35,005 bases of DNA. Source: an uncultured bacterium. GTDB lineage: Bacteria > Hydrogenedentota > Hydrogenedentia > Hydrogenedentales > CAILVY01. Positions 25,118 to 34,784 of the stretch are shown here, piece after piece. Numbering within the stretch: the stretch's first letter is position 1; every line of letters starts with the position of its first letter. The position numbers and the translations under genes are program-made. Location: the NCBI GenBank assembly GCA_937951485.1, contig CALEDJ010000063.1, positions 1-35,005 of the forward strand, read 5' to 3'. Below the pieces are notes generated by a model. It made no database searches. It saw only the letters and a program-made list of their open reading frames with translations, and was not told the origin of the DNA.

Positions 25118-25220
25118 TATGGACAGGATGGACGGAATGGACAGGATGGACGATGCTGGGGCACACACACTGCAACTGCAATTTCATTCATTCTGTCCAT
25201 CCCGTCCATATCGTCCATTA
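25118..25220. repeat. Compact inverted pair of TGGAC arrays
   Basis: The 232-base gap between the portal and protease genes has no gene. The left arm (25118-25155) is four 9-base units with core ATGGACRGRATGG; the right arm (25189-25220) is its inverse (CTGTCCATCCCGTCCATAT). About 30 bases of unrelated sequence separate them. This is the cleanest hairpin-forming member of the family. Confidence 0.8.
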
Positions 25221-25321
25221 AACAGCGTCGTCTTGCAGGGTGAATGAAACAGCGCGGAACCCGCCACAATCCTTGAGGACAGCCGATGGGTTTCTCTTTG
25301 CTGCCCCGCCTTATGAACCAT

Positions 25322-26584
25322 TCACGCGAGTTTTCCGGGGAGGTTGAGCATGGCGGCGGCGGTGTCGTGGTCGGTGAAGCCGAGTTCCCGCAGCCGCGCG
25401 GCGTTTTCGATTTCGCGGGCGCGGGCCTGTGCCGCCTTCAGGATGTCCACGGTGCGGTTGGCGCGCATGTGGACGCGAGCGCGCGCTTCGCCCCACATGA
25501 GGGCGAGTTCAAAGTTGTAGAGCCGCTCCAGGATGCGCTTGACCGCGCGGTTCACTGCTTCCACCTGCCGGTTCACGATCTCGAACTGCGCGGTGCCGTA
25601 GGTTTCCGTTGTGCCGTAGTTGCGGCCGATTAAAATCGGCATCAGGTGCATGCCGGTGATGACCTGCTCCTCGATGGCCTTGTGGTTCTCGTAAAAAACG
25701 TGGGCGGCCTGCCCGCCCTGGACCAAAGAAACCTTGACATTATCGTAGGTGACGAGGTTCTGGTCTGGCGAGAGGCCGCTGAGTTTGGATCGCAGCGTTT
25801 CGAGGTTCTGTCCCATCCGCGCCTGGTAGTCCTCGACGCTTTCGCCGCGCCGTCGTTCTTCAGGGACATATTGCACATGGAGTTTGCTCCAGCCGGCGTT
25901 GTGCGTCGCCTTGGCCATGTCTTCGAGCAGCCGCTGCTGGATTTTCACGACAAAGGGGATGCTCCGGAGCATGGACCTGCCGTAGGGATTGCTGCCGTCG
26001 CGGTCCATGCCCACATAGATGAAGCGTTCCGCGGGCAGCGGGATCATCTCGCCATCGTGGAGTTGATAGGGCAGCAGTCGCCCGCCTTCGCGCTTGAATC
26101 GGACGGTCCACACGTCCACCGGCACGACGTCCCAGATGGATTCGCGGCTGTGGGTCAGCACGATTTCCAGGGCGGCCGCGCCGTAGGTAAAGAGCGATGC
26201 GTAGAAGATGTCGAGCAGGCCGTCCATGCCCCGGTCGCCGCTGTTGACGCGGCGGTTCAGTTCATCCAGCAGGCGGCGGGCGCGGCGATCGGCCACGCCG
26301 GAACTCGCGTCGTGGATTTCGATGTCGAAGCCGGTCTGGCAGAGGCGCTTCCAGGTCCAGACCGCGTCGGAGATGTCGGGAATGGCGTCGCGCAGGTACC
26401 GATAGACGCGGAGCATTTCGAAGGGCGTCTCGTTCGGCAGCGGAATGCACTGATCCGCCGCCGCCGCGATGCGCGAGTGGTCTTCGGGCCGGGAGGCCGT
26501 GCGAAAGGTTTCCGCCGGTCCCGATGCGCGGGCCGCGCCGTTCCCTTTGCGCCGCTTCATCCATCGTCCAAGCCAGGTGGTCAT
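25322..26584 (-). CDS. Phage portal protein (DUF935/Mu gp29-like)
   Basis: The product has 420 residues after a GGAG ribosome site. Family features include YRYLRDAIPDISDAVWTWKR near the N-terminus, LFTYGAAALEIVL, RFIYVGMDRDGSNPYGRSML (the conserved YG-x-S block), NLVTYDNVKVSLVQGG, and a long C-terminal helical region (FEIVNRQVEAVNRAVKRILE). Portals form the dodecameric DNA gate of the head. It is the first gene of the block; upstream there is no terminase, only 146 bases and then a gene on the other strand. With no packaging motor encoded here, DNA loading would need a terminase from elsewhere. Confidence 0.85.
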   Translation of the reverse strand: MTTWLGRWMKRRKGNGAARASGPAETFRTASRPEDHSRIAAAADQCIPLPNETPFEMLRVYRYLRDAIPDISDAVWTWKRLCQTGFDIEIHDASSGVADRRARRLLDELNRRVNSGDRGMDGLLDIFYASLFTYGAAALEIVLTHSRESIWDVVPVDVWTVRFKREGGRLLPYQLHDGEMIPLPAERFIYVGMDRDGSNPYGRSMLRSIPFVVKIQQRLLEDMAKATHNAGWSKLHVQYVPEERRRGESVEDYQARMGQNLETLRSKLSGLSPDQNLVTYDNVKVSLVQGGQAAHVFYENHKAIEEQVITGMHLMPILIGRNYGTTETYGTAQFEIVNRQVEAVNRAVKRILERLYNFELALMWGEARARVHMRANRTVDILKAAQARAREIENAARLRELGFTDHDTAAAMLNLPGKLA

Positions 26585-26730
26585 TGTCGGTACTCCGCGT
26601 TTGACGCCGATATGTTTCCACTAAATAGCCGCGCACGTTGCACTGGGCAACCCATCGCTTCCGGACATGTGGATAACGCGGCTGTATTCGGTTTACTCTA
26701 TGTGCCAACCAAAGCATGGAAAGGACCGCG

Positions 26731-27795
26731 ATGAATGCCCGCGAATTGTTCCTGAGCATCATGCACTACGAGGCGTTTGACCGGATGCCGGTGTTTCACT
26801 GGACGGGTTGGCCGGAGACGCTGGCGCGGTGGCGGTCGGAGGGGTTTCCCGAAGGCGCGTCGGAGCAGGAGTTTTTCCAGGCCGCGCCGTTGTGCCGCGG
26901 CATCCCAATCAACCTGGGGTTGTACCCGTTGTTTGAAGAGGAAGTCTTTGAAGAGACGGATGACTACCGGATCATGCGGCAGAACGACGGGGTGGTGGCG
27001 CAGATTTACAAGAACAAATCGAGCATCCCGCATTATGTTGATTTTCTGCTGAAGGACCCGTCGGGCTGGCCGGAATACAAGAAGCGCTTGCAGCCCGATC
27101 CGGCCCGGATTCCCGCCGATTTTGATCAGCAACTCAAATCACTGCGCGCCGGCGACGCCCCGGTGGCCATCCACACGATGAGTTTCGTGGGATTCTTGCG
27201 CAACTGGATGGGCGTGGAAAACATGGCCTTGGCCAGCATGATCCATCCCGATTTCTTCGCCGAAACCGTGGAGATTATCGCCGACCTCGTCTGCTGGGCA
27301 ATAGACCTCGTCGCGGACAAGATTAAGATCGATCTTGGGTGGGGCTGGGAAGACATCTGCTTTCGCACGGGACCACTGATTCACCCGGACCGCTTCCGCG
27401 ATTTGTGCGGCCCCGGATACCGCAAGGTGGCGGACCGGCTGCGCGCACACGGATGCGACCTGTATTTGGTGGACTGCGACGGGTTCATTGATCATTTGAT
27501 TCCCCACTGGCTGGACAACGGGGTGAACCTCATGTTCCCGGTGGAAATCGGCGCATGGGGGGCGGACCCGTTGGCGATGCGGCGCAAATACGGCAAAGAA
27601 CTACGCATCTTCGGCGGCATTGACAAACTGGCGCTGGAAAAAGGCCCGGCCGCCATTGACGCGGAAATCGAACGGCGCATGCCTCTCATGGCCGAGGGCG
27701 GCTTTGTGCCCCTCCCTGACCACCTCATCACCCCGGACACGCCGTTGAGTCATGTGCAGTATTATCTCGACCGCATCCGCGCGCTGCGGTTTTGA
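26731..27795 (+). CDS. Uroporphyrinogen decarboxylase (URO-D) family protein
   Basis: The ATG at 26731 has AAAGGA 6 bases upstream; an ATG 15 bases earlier lacks one. The product has 354 residues of the URO-D barrel superfamily (AFDRMPVFHWTGWPETLARW, DLYLVDCDGFIDHLIPHWLD, LRIFGGIDKLALEKG, GGFVPLPDHLITPDTPLS). True HemE enzymes carry different N-terminal Arg motifs. This type is the divergent group common in Lentisphaerae and Hydrogenedentes, which includes corrinoid methyltransferases of the MtaA/MtbA kind. No corrinoid protein gene is adjacent. Methyl transfer is possible but unproven. A HAD hydrolase gene follows. Confidence 0.85.
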   Translation: MNARELFLSIMHYEAFDRMPVFHWTGWPETLARWRSEGFPEGASEQEFFQAAPLCRGIPINLGLYPLFEEEVFEETDDYRIMRQNDGVVAQIYKNKSSIPHYVDFLLKDPSGWPEYKKRLQPDPARIPADFDQQLKSLRAGDAPVAIHTMSFVGFLRNWMGVENMALASMIHPDFFAETVEIIADLVCWAIDLVADKIKIDLGWGWEDICFRTGPLIHPDRFRDLCGPGYRKVADRLRAHGCDLYLVDCDGFIDHLIPHWLDNGVNLMFPVEIGAWGADPLAMRRKYGKELRIFGGIDKLALEKGPAAIDAEIERRMPLMAEGGFVPLPDHLITPDTPLSHVQYYLDRIRALRF

Positions 27796-27848
27796 AGGAA
27801 CCGTACAGGGTATTCACATTGGGCCACAGAACGAATCAGACCTCAGAA

Positions 27849-28823
27849 ATGAAAATCCCCGCAATCGGGCGGATATCGAAGGACTCCGGGCTTGTTCCGC
27901 TGGAGACGTCGGGGGATGGCGCGTTCCGGGTGGGATGCGACGGCGTGCGGGCCATCGCGGCCACGGGCGACCGCAAAGTGGAGTTCATTGCATTCGCGGA
28001 CCACACGCTGGCGTATGTGCATTCCGCCATGGGATATCCGGCCTATTACCCCGTGCATCCCGTGCGCCTGGACAAGCCCATCGCGGCGGTGCTGATGGAC
28101 CTCGACGGCACGAGCGTCCACAGCGAGGCGTTCTGGATATGGATCATCGAGATGAGCACGGCCAGCCTGCTGGGCAATCCGCGCTTCCAACTCGAAGAAG
28201 CGGACCTGCCGTACGTATCCGGCCACAGCGTCTCGGAGCACTTGCAGTACTGCATCAGGAAATACTGTCCGGACAAGACGGTGGAAGAGGCGCGGCGGTA
28301 CTACTTCGAGCATACGGAGCGGGAACTGCAGGCCATTATGGAGGGACGCGGACGCCCGGGTGCATTTACGCCGGCGCCGGGTCTGAAGGAGTTTTTGTTG
28401 GAACTGAAGGGCATGGGCGTCAAGATCGGCCTGGTCACCTCCGGGTTGCACGAAAAGGCCTGGCCGGAAATCCTGTCGGCGTTTCAGGCGATGGACTTGG
28501 GCGATCCCCGCGAATTCTACGACGCCATCATCACGGCGGGCTTTCCCCTGCGGCGGGGCGCGCCCGGCACGCTGGGCGAACTCGCGCCCAAGCCGCACCC
28601 GTGGCTCTACGCGGAGACCTGCCGCGTCGGTCTCGGCATTGATTTCGCGCGCCGCCACCATGTCGTGGGGCTCGAGGACAGCGCGGCGGGCATCTGCGCA
28701 ATCCGTCTTGCGGGCTTTGCCGCCATCGGCGTCGCGGGCGGCAACATCGTGCAGGGCGGCGCGCGCGGCTTATGCTGCCATTATTGCGACAACCTCGCCG
28801 ACGTGCTGCCGCTCCTGAAGTAG
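27849..28823 (+). CDS. HAD-superfamily phosphatase with an N-terminal extension
   Basis: With the ATG at 27849 the product has 324 residues. The ribosome site is weak, and TTG codons at 27792 and 27819 are alternative starts. The HAD core begins at about residue 76: motif I MDLDGTSVHSE with nucleophile Asp84 and acid Asp86, a helical cap, motif II LVTSG, the Lys of KPHP and motif IV GLEDSAAGI. This is the beta-phosphoglucomutase/phosphatase-like subgroup. The first 75 residues are a small beta-rich domain I do not recognise. It follows the URO-D gene by 53 bases and may share its transcript. The substrate is unknown. Confidence 0.85.
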   Translation: MKIPAIGRISKDSGLVPLETSGDGAFRVGCDGVRAIAATGDRKVEFIAFADHTLAYVHSAMGYPAYYPVHPVRLDKPIAAVLMDLDGTSVHSEAFWIWIIEMSTASLLGNPRFQLEEADLPYVSGHSVSEHLQYCIRKYCPDKTVEEARRYYFEHTERELQAIMEGRGRPGAFTPAPGLKEFLLELKGMGVKIGLVTSGLHEKAWPEILSAFQAMDLGDPREFYDAIITAGFPLRRGAPGTLGELAPKPHPWLYAETCRVGLGIDFARRHHVVGLEDSAAGICAIRLAGFAAIGVAGGNIVQGGARGLCCHYCDNLADVLPLLK

Positions 28824-28832
28824 CAACAGGCA

Positions 28833-28855
28833 TTCCCCCCGATGATCGGGGGGAA
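28833..28855. terminator. Perfect hairpin between convergent genes
   Basis: TTCCCCCCGA-TGA-TCGGGGGGAA is a perfect 10-bp stem with a 3-base loop, 10 bases after the HAD stop and 30 bases before the convergent pseudopilin stop. It is symmetrical and so can act on both transcripts. Neither side has a long T-tract. Confidence 0.6.
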
Positions 28856-28884
28856 CGCCCCGGCATTGCTCAGGAATCCATCGC

Positions 28885-29856
28885 TCAGAACACCAGCCCG
28901 TTGGGGAAATAGGTGATGGCGGCAACCACCGGTCTGTTTACGGGCGGGTCCCCGGGATAGCGCAGAAACGCAACGTGTCCGTCCATATACAGCACATTGG
29001 CGCCGCCCGGCACATGATTGAAATATTGCTGCGATTCTGCCAGCAGATCAAACATGACCCATACTTCACTTTGCGCCTTGGCGCTTGCGGCGGCGTTGTT
29101 GATATCGGTGATGAGGAAGCGCTCTATTCCCTCCCGCAGCCGGTAGATGACATCGCCGCCGGCGTTGCCGTGCGGGGCCATGCCGCCAATGTCGCGGTCC
29201 GATGCGGGAATATCACGCTGCATCCCCAGTTGCATTCCCAACACCTTGAACAACGCATTCCACAGTTGCGCCGAAACGGTCTTGCCCGCCGCATAGGGCG
29301 GCGGAAGCGGCATGGGCGGCGTCACCGTCGTCGGGTGATCACTCCGGCACCGGTCGAAGACCCAGCCGAGGTACATGTAACTGTTCATGGCCAGGCGCAA
29401 CCCCTTGTTGGGCGCATAGTGATACGGGGGTGACGCCGGATCGTGGCACAGATGCTGCACCACCCAGTCGCCCCGGCTGTTTTTCAGGCTCTGGGCGGTA
29501 TAGCGTGAGTTGGAGGGACATACCAGGATGCCGGGGTCCGTAAGGTACTCCGGATAAAGTGATTTCAGCCACGGGTTGAGCGCATAGAAGCCATGGGGCT
29601 GAAGACCGACCGGTTGCAGCGTTTCGCAATCCACGATCGTTTCGAAGTCCGCCTGCATCCGCGGATAACGTTCGCCTGCTGCTTCGCACGCATACATGCA
29701 GAAAATGGTACCCCACTGCTTCAGATTATTCTGGCAACTGGCCCGCCGGGCCGCTTCCCGGGCGCGCGCCAGCGCCGGCAGCAGGATTGCCGCCAGGATG
29801 CCGATGATCGCGATAACCACTAGCAGCTCTATTAAAGTGAATCCTTTTTGTCTCAT
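28885..29856 (-). CDS. Prepilin-type DUF1559 protein (H-X9-DG family pseudopilin)
   Basis: The ATG at 29856 follows AAGGAGTC and gives 323 residues. The N-terminus is a class III signal, MRQKG followed by [20 protein letters not shown], with cleavage expected after Gly5 by a prepilin peptidase. A long helix and globular DUF1559 domain follow, with the C-terminal [11 protein letters not shown] motif. This family is greatly expanded in Planctomycetes, Lentisphaerae and Hydrogenedentes; members are exported and membrane-anchored, with unknown roles. AT-rich sequence with TATTAT on the minus strand near 29937-29946 may be its promoter. Confidence 0.92.
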   Translation of the reverse strand: MRQKGFTLIELLVVIAIIGILAAILLPALARAREAARRASCQNNLKQWGTIFCMYACEAAGERYPRMQADFETIVDCETLQPVGLQPHGFYALNPWLKSLYPEYLTDPGILVCPSNSRYTAQSLKNSRGDWVVQHLCHDPASPPYHYAPNKGLRLAMNSYMYLGWVFDRCRSDHPTTVTPPMPLPPPYAAGKTVSAQLWNALFKVLGMQLGMQRDIPASDRDIGGMAPHGNAGGDVIYRLREGIERFLITDINNAAASAKAQSEVWVMFDLLAESQQYFNHVPGGANVLYMDGHVAFLRYPGDPPVNRPVVAAITYFPNGLVF

Positions 29857-29980
29857 GGATAATGACTCCTTGGACCGATGCGCGGAGATTGGACTTTTCC
29901 TCGTCCTGTCGCATTTCCCCGCAGACCGGCCGGTAATATAATAATTGGTTATGACCTTGGGGATGAAAAGACCGTCGGAT

Positions 29981-30307
29981 TTACAGCGCGGCGGGCGGAC
30001 CGCGCAAGGTCCAGGCGAAACAGAACTCGATGCGCGCGATCGGGTCGTCCGGCATCGGGTCCGGGACCGGCAACACCAAAACGCCCGCCAGAGACAGAAA
30101 CGGCAGCGCATTCAGATGTGGAAAAAAGATAATGAGGCGAAATGGACCATGCAATTCTTCGCCGTTAAAGGACCGCGCCCACAGGCCGGGCGCCATCCCG
30201 TGCAACGCGGCGATGACGACATAGGCAAGCAGCACGCCGGATATACAGCGGAATGCCGGACCGCGCTTCAGAAAGGACCACGTTCGCTTTTTGAATAGAA
30301 GGGTCAT
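29981..30307 (-). CDS. Small membrane protein of unknown function
   Basis: The frame encodes 108 residues: a basic N-terminus, a hydrophobic helix (about 21-40), a loop with aromatic and charged residues, and a second hydrophobic segment (about 63-82) ending in a Pro-rich tail. No other frame in this stretch looks coding, and the pseudopilin gene follows on the same strand. The ribosome site is poor. I recognise no family. Confidence 0.45.
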   Translation of the reverse strand: MTLLFKKRTWSFLKRGPAFRCISGVLLAYVVIAALHGMAPGLWARSFNGEELHGPFRLIIFFPHLNALPFLSLAGVLVLPVPDPMPDDPIARIEFCFAWTLRGPPAAL

Positions 30308-30380
30308 CGCTCTGTCGCTGGTGCTGTTGCGCCAAATCGGACAAACATTAGCACATTCAGCCGAGCAACATCACCTTTTC

Positions 30381-30440
30381 GTCGGACGGGGCGGACGGGG
30401 CGGACCGATCGGACCGCAAGGAACCGGCGGACCGGGCACA
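30381..30440. repeat. Period-9 CGGAC array
   Basis: About six units of a 9-base repeat (GCGGACGGG type, degenerating to GGAACCGGC) lie in the 186-base gap before the TlpA-like gene's 3' end. The units are GC-richer than in the other arrays, and no inverted partner is visible. Nothing else is seen in the gap. Confidence 0.6.
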
Positions 30441-30493
30441 GGGGGAATCAAAGCCGGTACAGCCGTCCCGCCTGAGGAACGGAATCCGATTGG

Positions 30494-31057
30494 TCAGATC
30501 AGGGCATCCACTTGGCGTGAGAGTTCCGCATAGTCAATGGCGCCTTCCCGGACATGACGAGGCGCGCCGCTGCGGTCGTAGAAAATGGTGACGGGGACCG
30601 CGCCGCTGAGTTCGGTCTGAATGGCCTTGCCGAGCGCGTCCGGGTCGCGTTCATCCACGATGTACACCGGAAAAGGCAAGTCCTGTTCTTTGTGGAAACG
30701 GCGCACGACGGCCTCATCGTCCGGGGCGTCCACCGAGAACGCAAAGAAAGCCACGTTTTTCGGGCGGTATTCCCGGTAGAACCGGGCAAGATAAGGCATC
30801 TCCTCGACGCAAGGCTTGCACCACGTCGCCCACAGATTCACCACGACAACCTTGCCGCGCGCGCCGCCCAGCATCTTCTCCACGTCTGCGCTGCGAACCA
30901 CCGTAACCGGGTCCGAAGGCACAGCGGCCTGGGGCGCATTGCCCGCAGGCTTGGAACATGCCGTCCCTGTGCCAACGGAAAGCAAGAGCGCGGCGACGCC
31001 AAGCGCAAACGTGATGCCCCTCGCCACGCTGCGACCATGTTCGGTCATGGAGAACAT
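30494..31057 (-). CDS. Exported thioredoxin-like protein (TlpA/ResA type)
   Basis: The ATG at 31057 follows AAGGAG; the 15-residue open extension upstream has no such site. The product has 187 residues. A signal sequence (about 12-33) ends in GTAC with Cys34, a poor but possible lipobox. The thioredoxin fold carries the redox pair WATWCKPC (Cys80, Cys83) and a cis-Pro segment (GAVPVTIF). TlpA/ResA proteins reduce periplasmic disulfides, for example in cytochrome c maturation. The peroxiredoxin-like gene lies 87 bases upstream on the same strand, suggesting an extracytoplasmic redox operon. Confidence 0.88.
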   Translation of the reverse strand: MFSMTEHGRSVARGITFALGVAALLLSVGTGTACSKPAGNAPQAAVPSDPVTVVRSADVEKMLGGARGKVVVVNLWATWCKPCVEEMPYLARFYREYRPKNVAFFAFSVDAPDDEAVVRRFHKEQDLPFPVYIVDERDPDALGKAIQTELSGAVPVTIFYDRSGAPRHVREGAIDYAELSRQVDALI

Positions 31058-31119
31058 CAGGACTCCTTTGTCAAGCACCTCCCTCCCCCGCCTGCTGTGC
31101 AACGCGCCGTCTGACCATC

Positions 31120-31137
31120 CGGCGGTTGAATCCGCCG
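31120..31137 (-). promoter_or_regulatory. Small hairpin between the two redox genes
   Basis: CGGCGG-TTGAAT-CCGCCG, a 6-bp stem, lies 7 bases past the peroxiredoxin stop and upstream of the TlpA-like start. It could weaken read-through so that the first gene is expressed more than the second. This is suggested only by position. Confidence 0.25.
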
Positions 31138-31144
31138 CGCACGG

Positions 31145-31765
31145 CTATTTACTGACGCGCTTGATGGTGCAGCCCCAGGCCTTCACCTGCTGCGGGTCAG
31201 GGTCTTTGCCCGCCAGGACCGCATCAATGGCCATCTTAATGTAAAATTCGGACCCCTTCTCTTCCGGCTTTGTGCGGTTGTCGAACGCGCCGTGATAGCG
31301 CAGTTTCCCTTCCTTGTCAATTACGAAGATTTCGGGAGTTACTTTTGCGCCGACTGCGTCGGCGTATTCATTGTTCACGTCCTTGAGAATAGGGTGCGTC
31401 AATCCCTTCTCTTCGGCGTACTTCTTGATTGCTTCCGTCGTGGTCTGGTGGTGCGAGTCAATTCCCAGGAAAACCACGCCCTTGTCCGCGTATTCCTTCA
31501 CCAGCGCCGCCAGGTGGGGATCAGCGCCGCGCGACCAGGGGCATTCGTGCGAACAGAAGTCCAACACCACCACCTTGCCCCGATACTGTTCCAGCGTGTG
31601 CTCCTTGCCATTGACATCTTTCAGTGCGAAATTGGGCATTTCCGCGCCCAGTTCCACCGCGGCGGACGCCTTGGGGACGCCTGCGAAACCCAGATACCAG
31701 CACGCCAGCCCCAGCAGCGCAAAGATGCCAACCGCCATCCCTATGCGCATCGCCTCCTTTTGCAT
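31145..31765 (-). CDS. Membrane-anchored peroxiredoxin/AhpC-TSA-like thioredoxin-fold protein
   Basis: The ATG at 31765 follows GAGGAGA and gives 206 residues; the open extension upstream lacks a signal. An N-terminal hydrophobic anchor (about 9-29) precedes a redoxin domain (PNFALKDVNGKEHTLEQYRG, VVVLDFCSHECPWSRGAD). Cys71 and Cys75 sit where the peroxidatic Cys region lies, in a C-x3-C arrangement rather than the CxxC of thioredoxin. A third Cys199 in the tail (WGCTIKR) matches a conserved end in this planctomycete-type subgroup. The likely role is peroxide or thiol redox chemistry outside the cytoplasm, paired with the TlpA-like protein. Confidence 0.85.
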   Translation of the reverse strand: MQKEAMRIGMAVGIFALLGLACWYLGFAGVPKASAAVELGAEMPNFALKDVNGKEHTLEQYRGKVVVLDFCSHECPWSRGADPHLAALVKEYADKGVVFLGIDSHHQTTTEAIKKYAEEKGLTHPILKDVNNEYADAVGAKVTPEIFVIDKEGKLRYHGAFDNRTKPEEKGSEFYIKMAIDAVLAGKDPDPQQVKAWGCTIKRVSK

Positions 31766-31956
31766 CGTTCTGTCTCCTCTTCCATGTTCCGGCGGTAAAA
31801 AAAGTTCGATCGTCACCCGGACACGTACTGCGTCCACTACGGTGGGCGGCCGGACTCCGCCGTACCGTCGCATGCAACCCTAACATTTTCTGCCAGAAAA
31901 ATAATCCCGCGAATCCCGCCACGGGCTGTGCTGTCATCGGGTTTCACGCAGAAACC

Positions 31957-31986
31957 TTGCGATGTAAGCCCTGTGACCGCTATCAT
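31957..31986 (+). promoter_or_regulatory. Sigma-70-like promoter before the cyclophilin gene
   Basis: TTGCGA (31957-31962), 18 bases, then TATCAT (31981-31986), 69 bases before the start codon. The remaining part of the 290-base divergent spacer (31766-31956) shows no gene or repeat. Confidence 0.4.
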
Positions 31987-32055
31987 ATGCACCACAATTC
32001 AACCGATGCGTGACGCTCGCGGCAGGCCTGCCGCGCAGCCGGAGGAGCCAAAACA

Positions 32056-32853
32056 ATGAATAAGACCCTTGGATTGGCGGCCCTTGCGGCGGCGATTGTC
32101 GCCGCCGGCGCAGTCTATTATCTGTTCTTTTCGCAACCCCGCCTGACCCAGACCCAGTTGGACCGTGCGCTGGAGGCGCAGCGCGCCGCTCACGGCATTC
32201 AGGCCGCCGAGGCGGCGGAAAACGCCGCCGCGCCTGGCGCCGCGCAGACGGCCCCGGCAGGTGCTGTGAGCGCGAAAGAACCGGATCAGGAAACGCAGCA
32301 GAAACCCGCGCCCGCCGGGGCGTGGCCGAAGGAGGCGCCCGACGTGTTCAAAGTCCGATTCGAGTGTTCGCATGGCGATTTCGTCGCCGAATTTCACAAG
32401 GAATGGGCGCCGCTCGGGGTGGCGCGTTTCCATGAATTGGCAAGCGCGAATTTCTACAACGGCGCCCGTTTCTTCCGCGTCGTGCCCGGATTCATGGCGC
32501 AGTTCGGCATTCCCGCCGACCCCGCCCTCGCCGCCGAATGGCGCACCAGAACCATCAAGGACGACCCCGTAAAGCAGAAAAATGTGCGGGGCATGATCAC
32601 CTTCGCCAAGACCGCCGCGCCCAATTCGCGCTCCACCCAACTCTTCATCAACACCGGCTCCAACGAATTCCTCGACAGTCAGGGCTTCGCCCCCATCGGG
32701 CGCGTGATAGAGGGCATGGACGTCGTCGAGCGCATCAACGCCGAATACGGTGAAACACCCAATCAGCAGATGATCCAGATGCAGGGCAACGCCTATCTCG
32801 AACAGATGTTTCCGAAGTTGGACTATATCAAGCGCATTGTTCCTGTGGAATAG
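32056..32853 (+). CDS. Membrane-anchored cyclophilin-type peptidyl-prolyl isomerase
   Basis: The product has 265 residues after a GGAGGAG ribosome site. A membrane anchor (about 5-27) and an Ala/Pro/Glu-rich linker (about 50-95) lead to a cyclophilin domain (about 98-262). Conserved blocks are FFRVVPGFMAQFG with the catalytic Arg (usual FHRVIPGFM), GMITFAKTAAPNSRSTQLFINTG and GFAPIGRVIEGMDVVERI. The enzyme speeds proline isomerisation in exported proteins. It probably faces the periplasm. The zinc-ribbon gene follows 41 bases later. Confidence 0.92.
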   Translation: MNKTLGLAALAAAIVAAGAVYYLFFSQPRLTQTQLDRALEAQRAAHGIQAAEAAENAAAPGAAQTAPAGAVSAKEPDQETQQKPAPAGAWPKEAPDVFKVRFECSHGDFVAEFHKEWAPLGVARFHELASANFYNGARFFRVVPGFMAQFGIPADPALAAEWRTRTIKDDPVKQKNVRGMITFAKTAAPNSRSTQLFINTGSNEFLDSQGFAPIGRVIEGMDVVERINAEYGETPNQQMIQMQGNAYLEQMFPKLDYIKRIVPVE

Positions 32854-32894
32854 GCGAACAGCCGCGCATATCCGATGACGGGCGGACGGCACAG

Positions 32895-33236
32895 ATGAAA
32901 CGCTGTCATAAATGCGGCGCGGAATGGGTGAGCGAGAAAAAGCAGCCCGCCGTGAAGGAGTACTGCGCGCAGTGCGGCGCATACCTGCACTGCTGCCGCA
33001 ACTGCCGCTTCCACGCCCCCCGCGTCCACAACCAATGCCAAATCCCCAACACCGAATGGGTGGGCGACCGCGCCGGCGCGAACTTCTGCGATGAGTTCGA
33101 GTTCAAAAACGATGAGGCCATCGCCGAAGACGCCGGTAAGAAGGAATCCGCCCGACGCGCCCTCGACCAACTCCTCGGCGGCGCGGACGACGCGCCGCGC
33201 AAGCCCAAAACCCTCGAAGACCTCTTCGGCGGGTGA
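32895..33236 (+). CDS. Small multi-Cys zinc-ribbon protein
   Basis: The product has 113 residues with nine Cys (4, 7, 24, 27, 33, 34, 37, 48, 65). The first four form a clear ribbon (CHKCG, CAQCG) and the rest a second cluster around CCRNCRFH. The C-terminus is acidic and ends KTLEDLFGG. Homologues occur in several bacterial phyla without a known role. The ribosome site is weak, and the gene may be translated from the cyclophilin transcript. Zinc or other metal binding is inferred. Confidence 0.8.
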   Translation: MKRCHKCGAEWVSEKKQPAVKEYCAQCGAYLHCCRNCRFHAPRVHNQCQIPNTEWVGDRAGANFCDEFEFKNDEAIAEDAGKKESARRALDQLLGGADDAPRKPKTLEDLFGG

Positions 33237-33247
33237 CGCGCCCGGGA

Positions 33248-33276
33248 TTGACCGATCCAACGCGGCGTGCTAGAGT
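33248..33276 (+). promoter_or_regulatory. Sigma-70-like promoter with extended -10 before the sigma-54 activator
   Basis: TTGACC (33248-33253), 17 bases, then TAGAGT (33271-33276) preceded by TGC. It lies 35 bases before the start at 33312 and repeats the TTGnnn-N17-TGC-TAGRnT pattern seen before 10862. Confidence 0.55.
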
Positions 33277-33311
33277 CTAATCGGTGGATCTTTTGTTCCA
33301 GGAGTACATTC

Positions 33312-34700
<1,389 letters not shown>

Positions 34701-34784
34701 CCGTCACCGGGGGCGGGCCGCCGATGAGGGGTTTTTTGCTCAGTGATCCCCAGTTTTCGGATGAAGCGATAGATAAAAGGCGCG

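Noticed and set aside
26585-26730. Phage attachment site, integrase or terminase upstream of the portal gene
   Set aside because: The 146-base gap has no coding frame or tRNA, and I found no direct repeat shared with the other edge near 17123.
26731-27795. Haem-biosynthesis HemE
   Set aside because: Belongs to the URO-D superfamily but lacks the usual HemE N-terminal motifs and has no haem genes nearby.
34717-34735. T-run after the sigma-54 activator as an intrinsic terminator
   Set aside because: GGGG-TTTTTT is present but the preceding G-rich sequence has no usable complementary arm.
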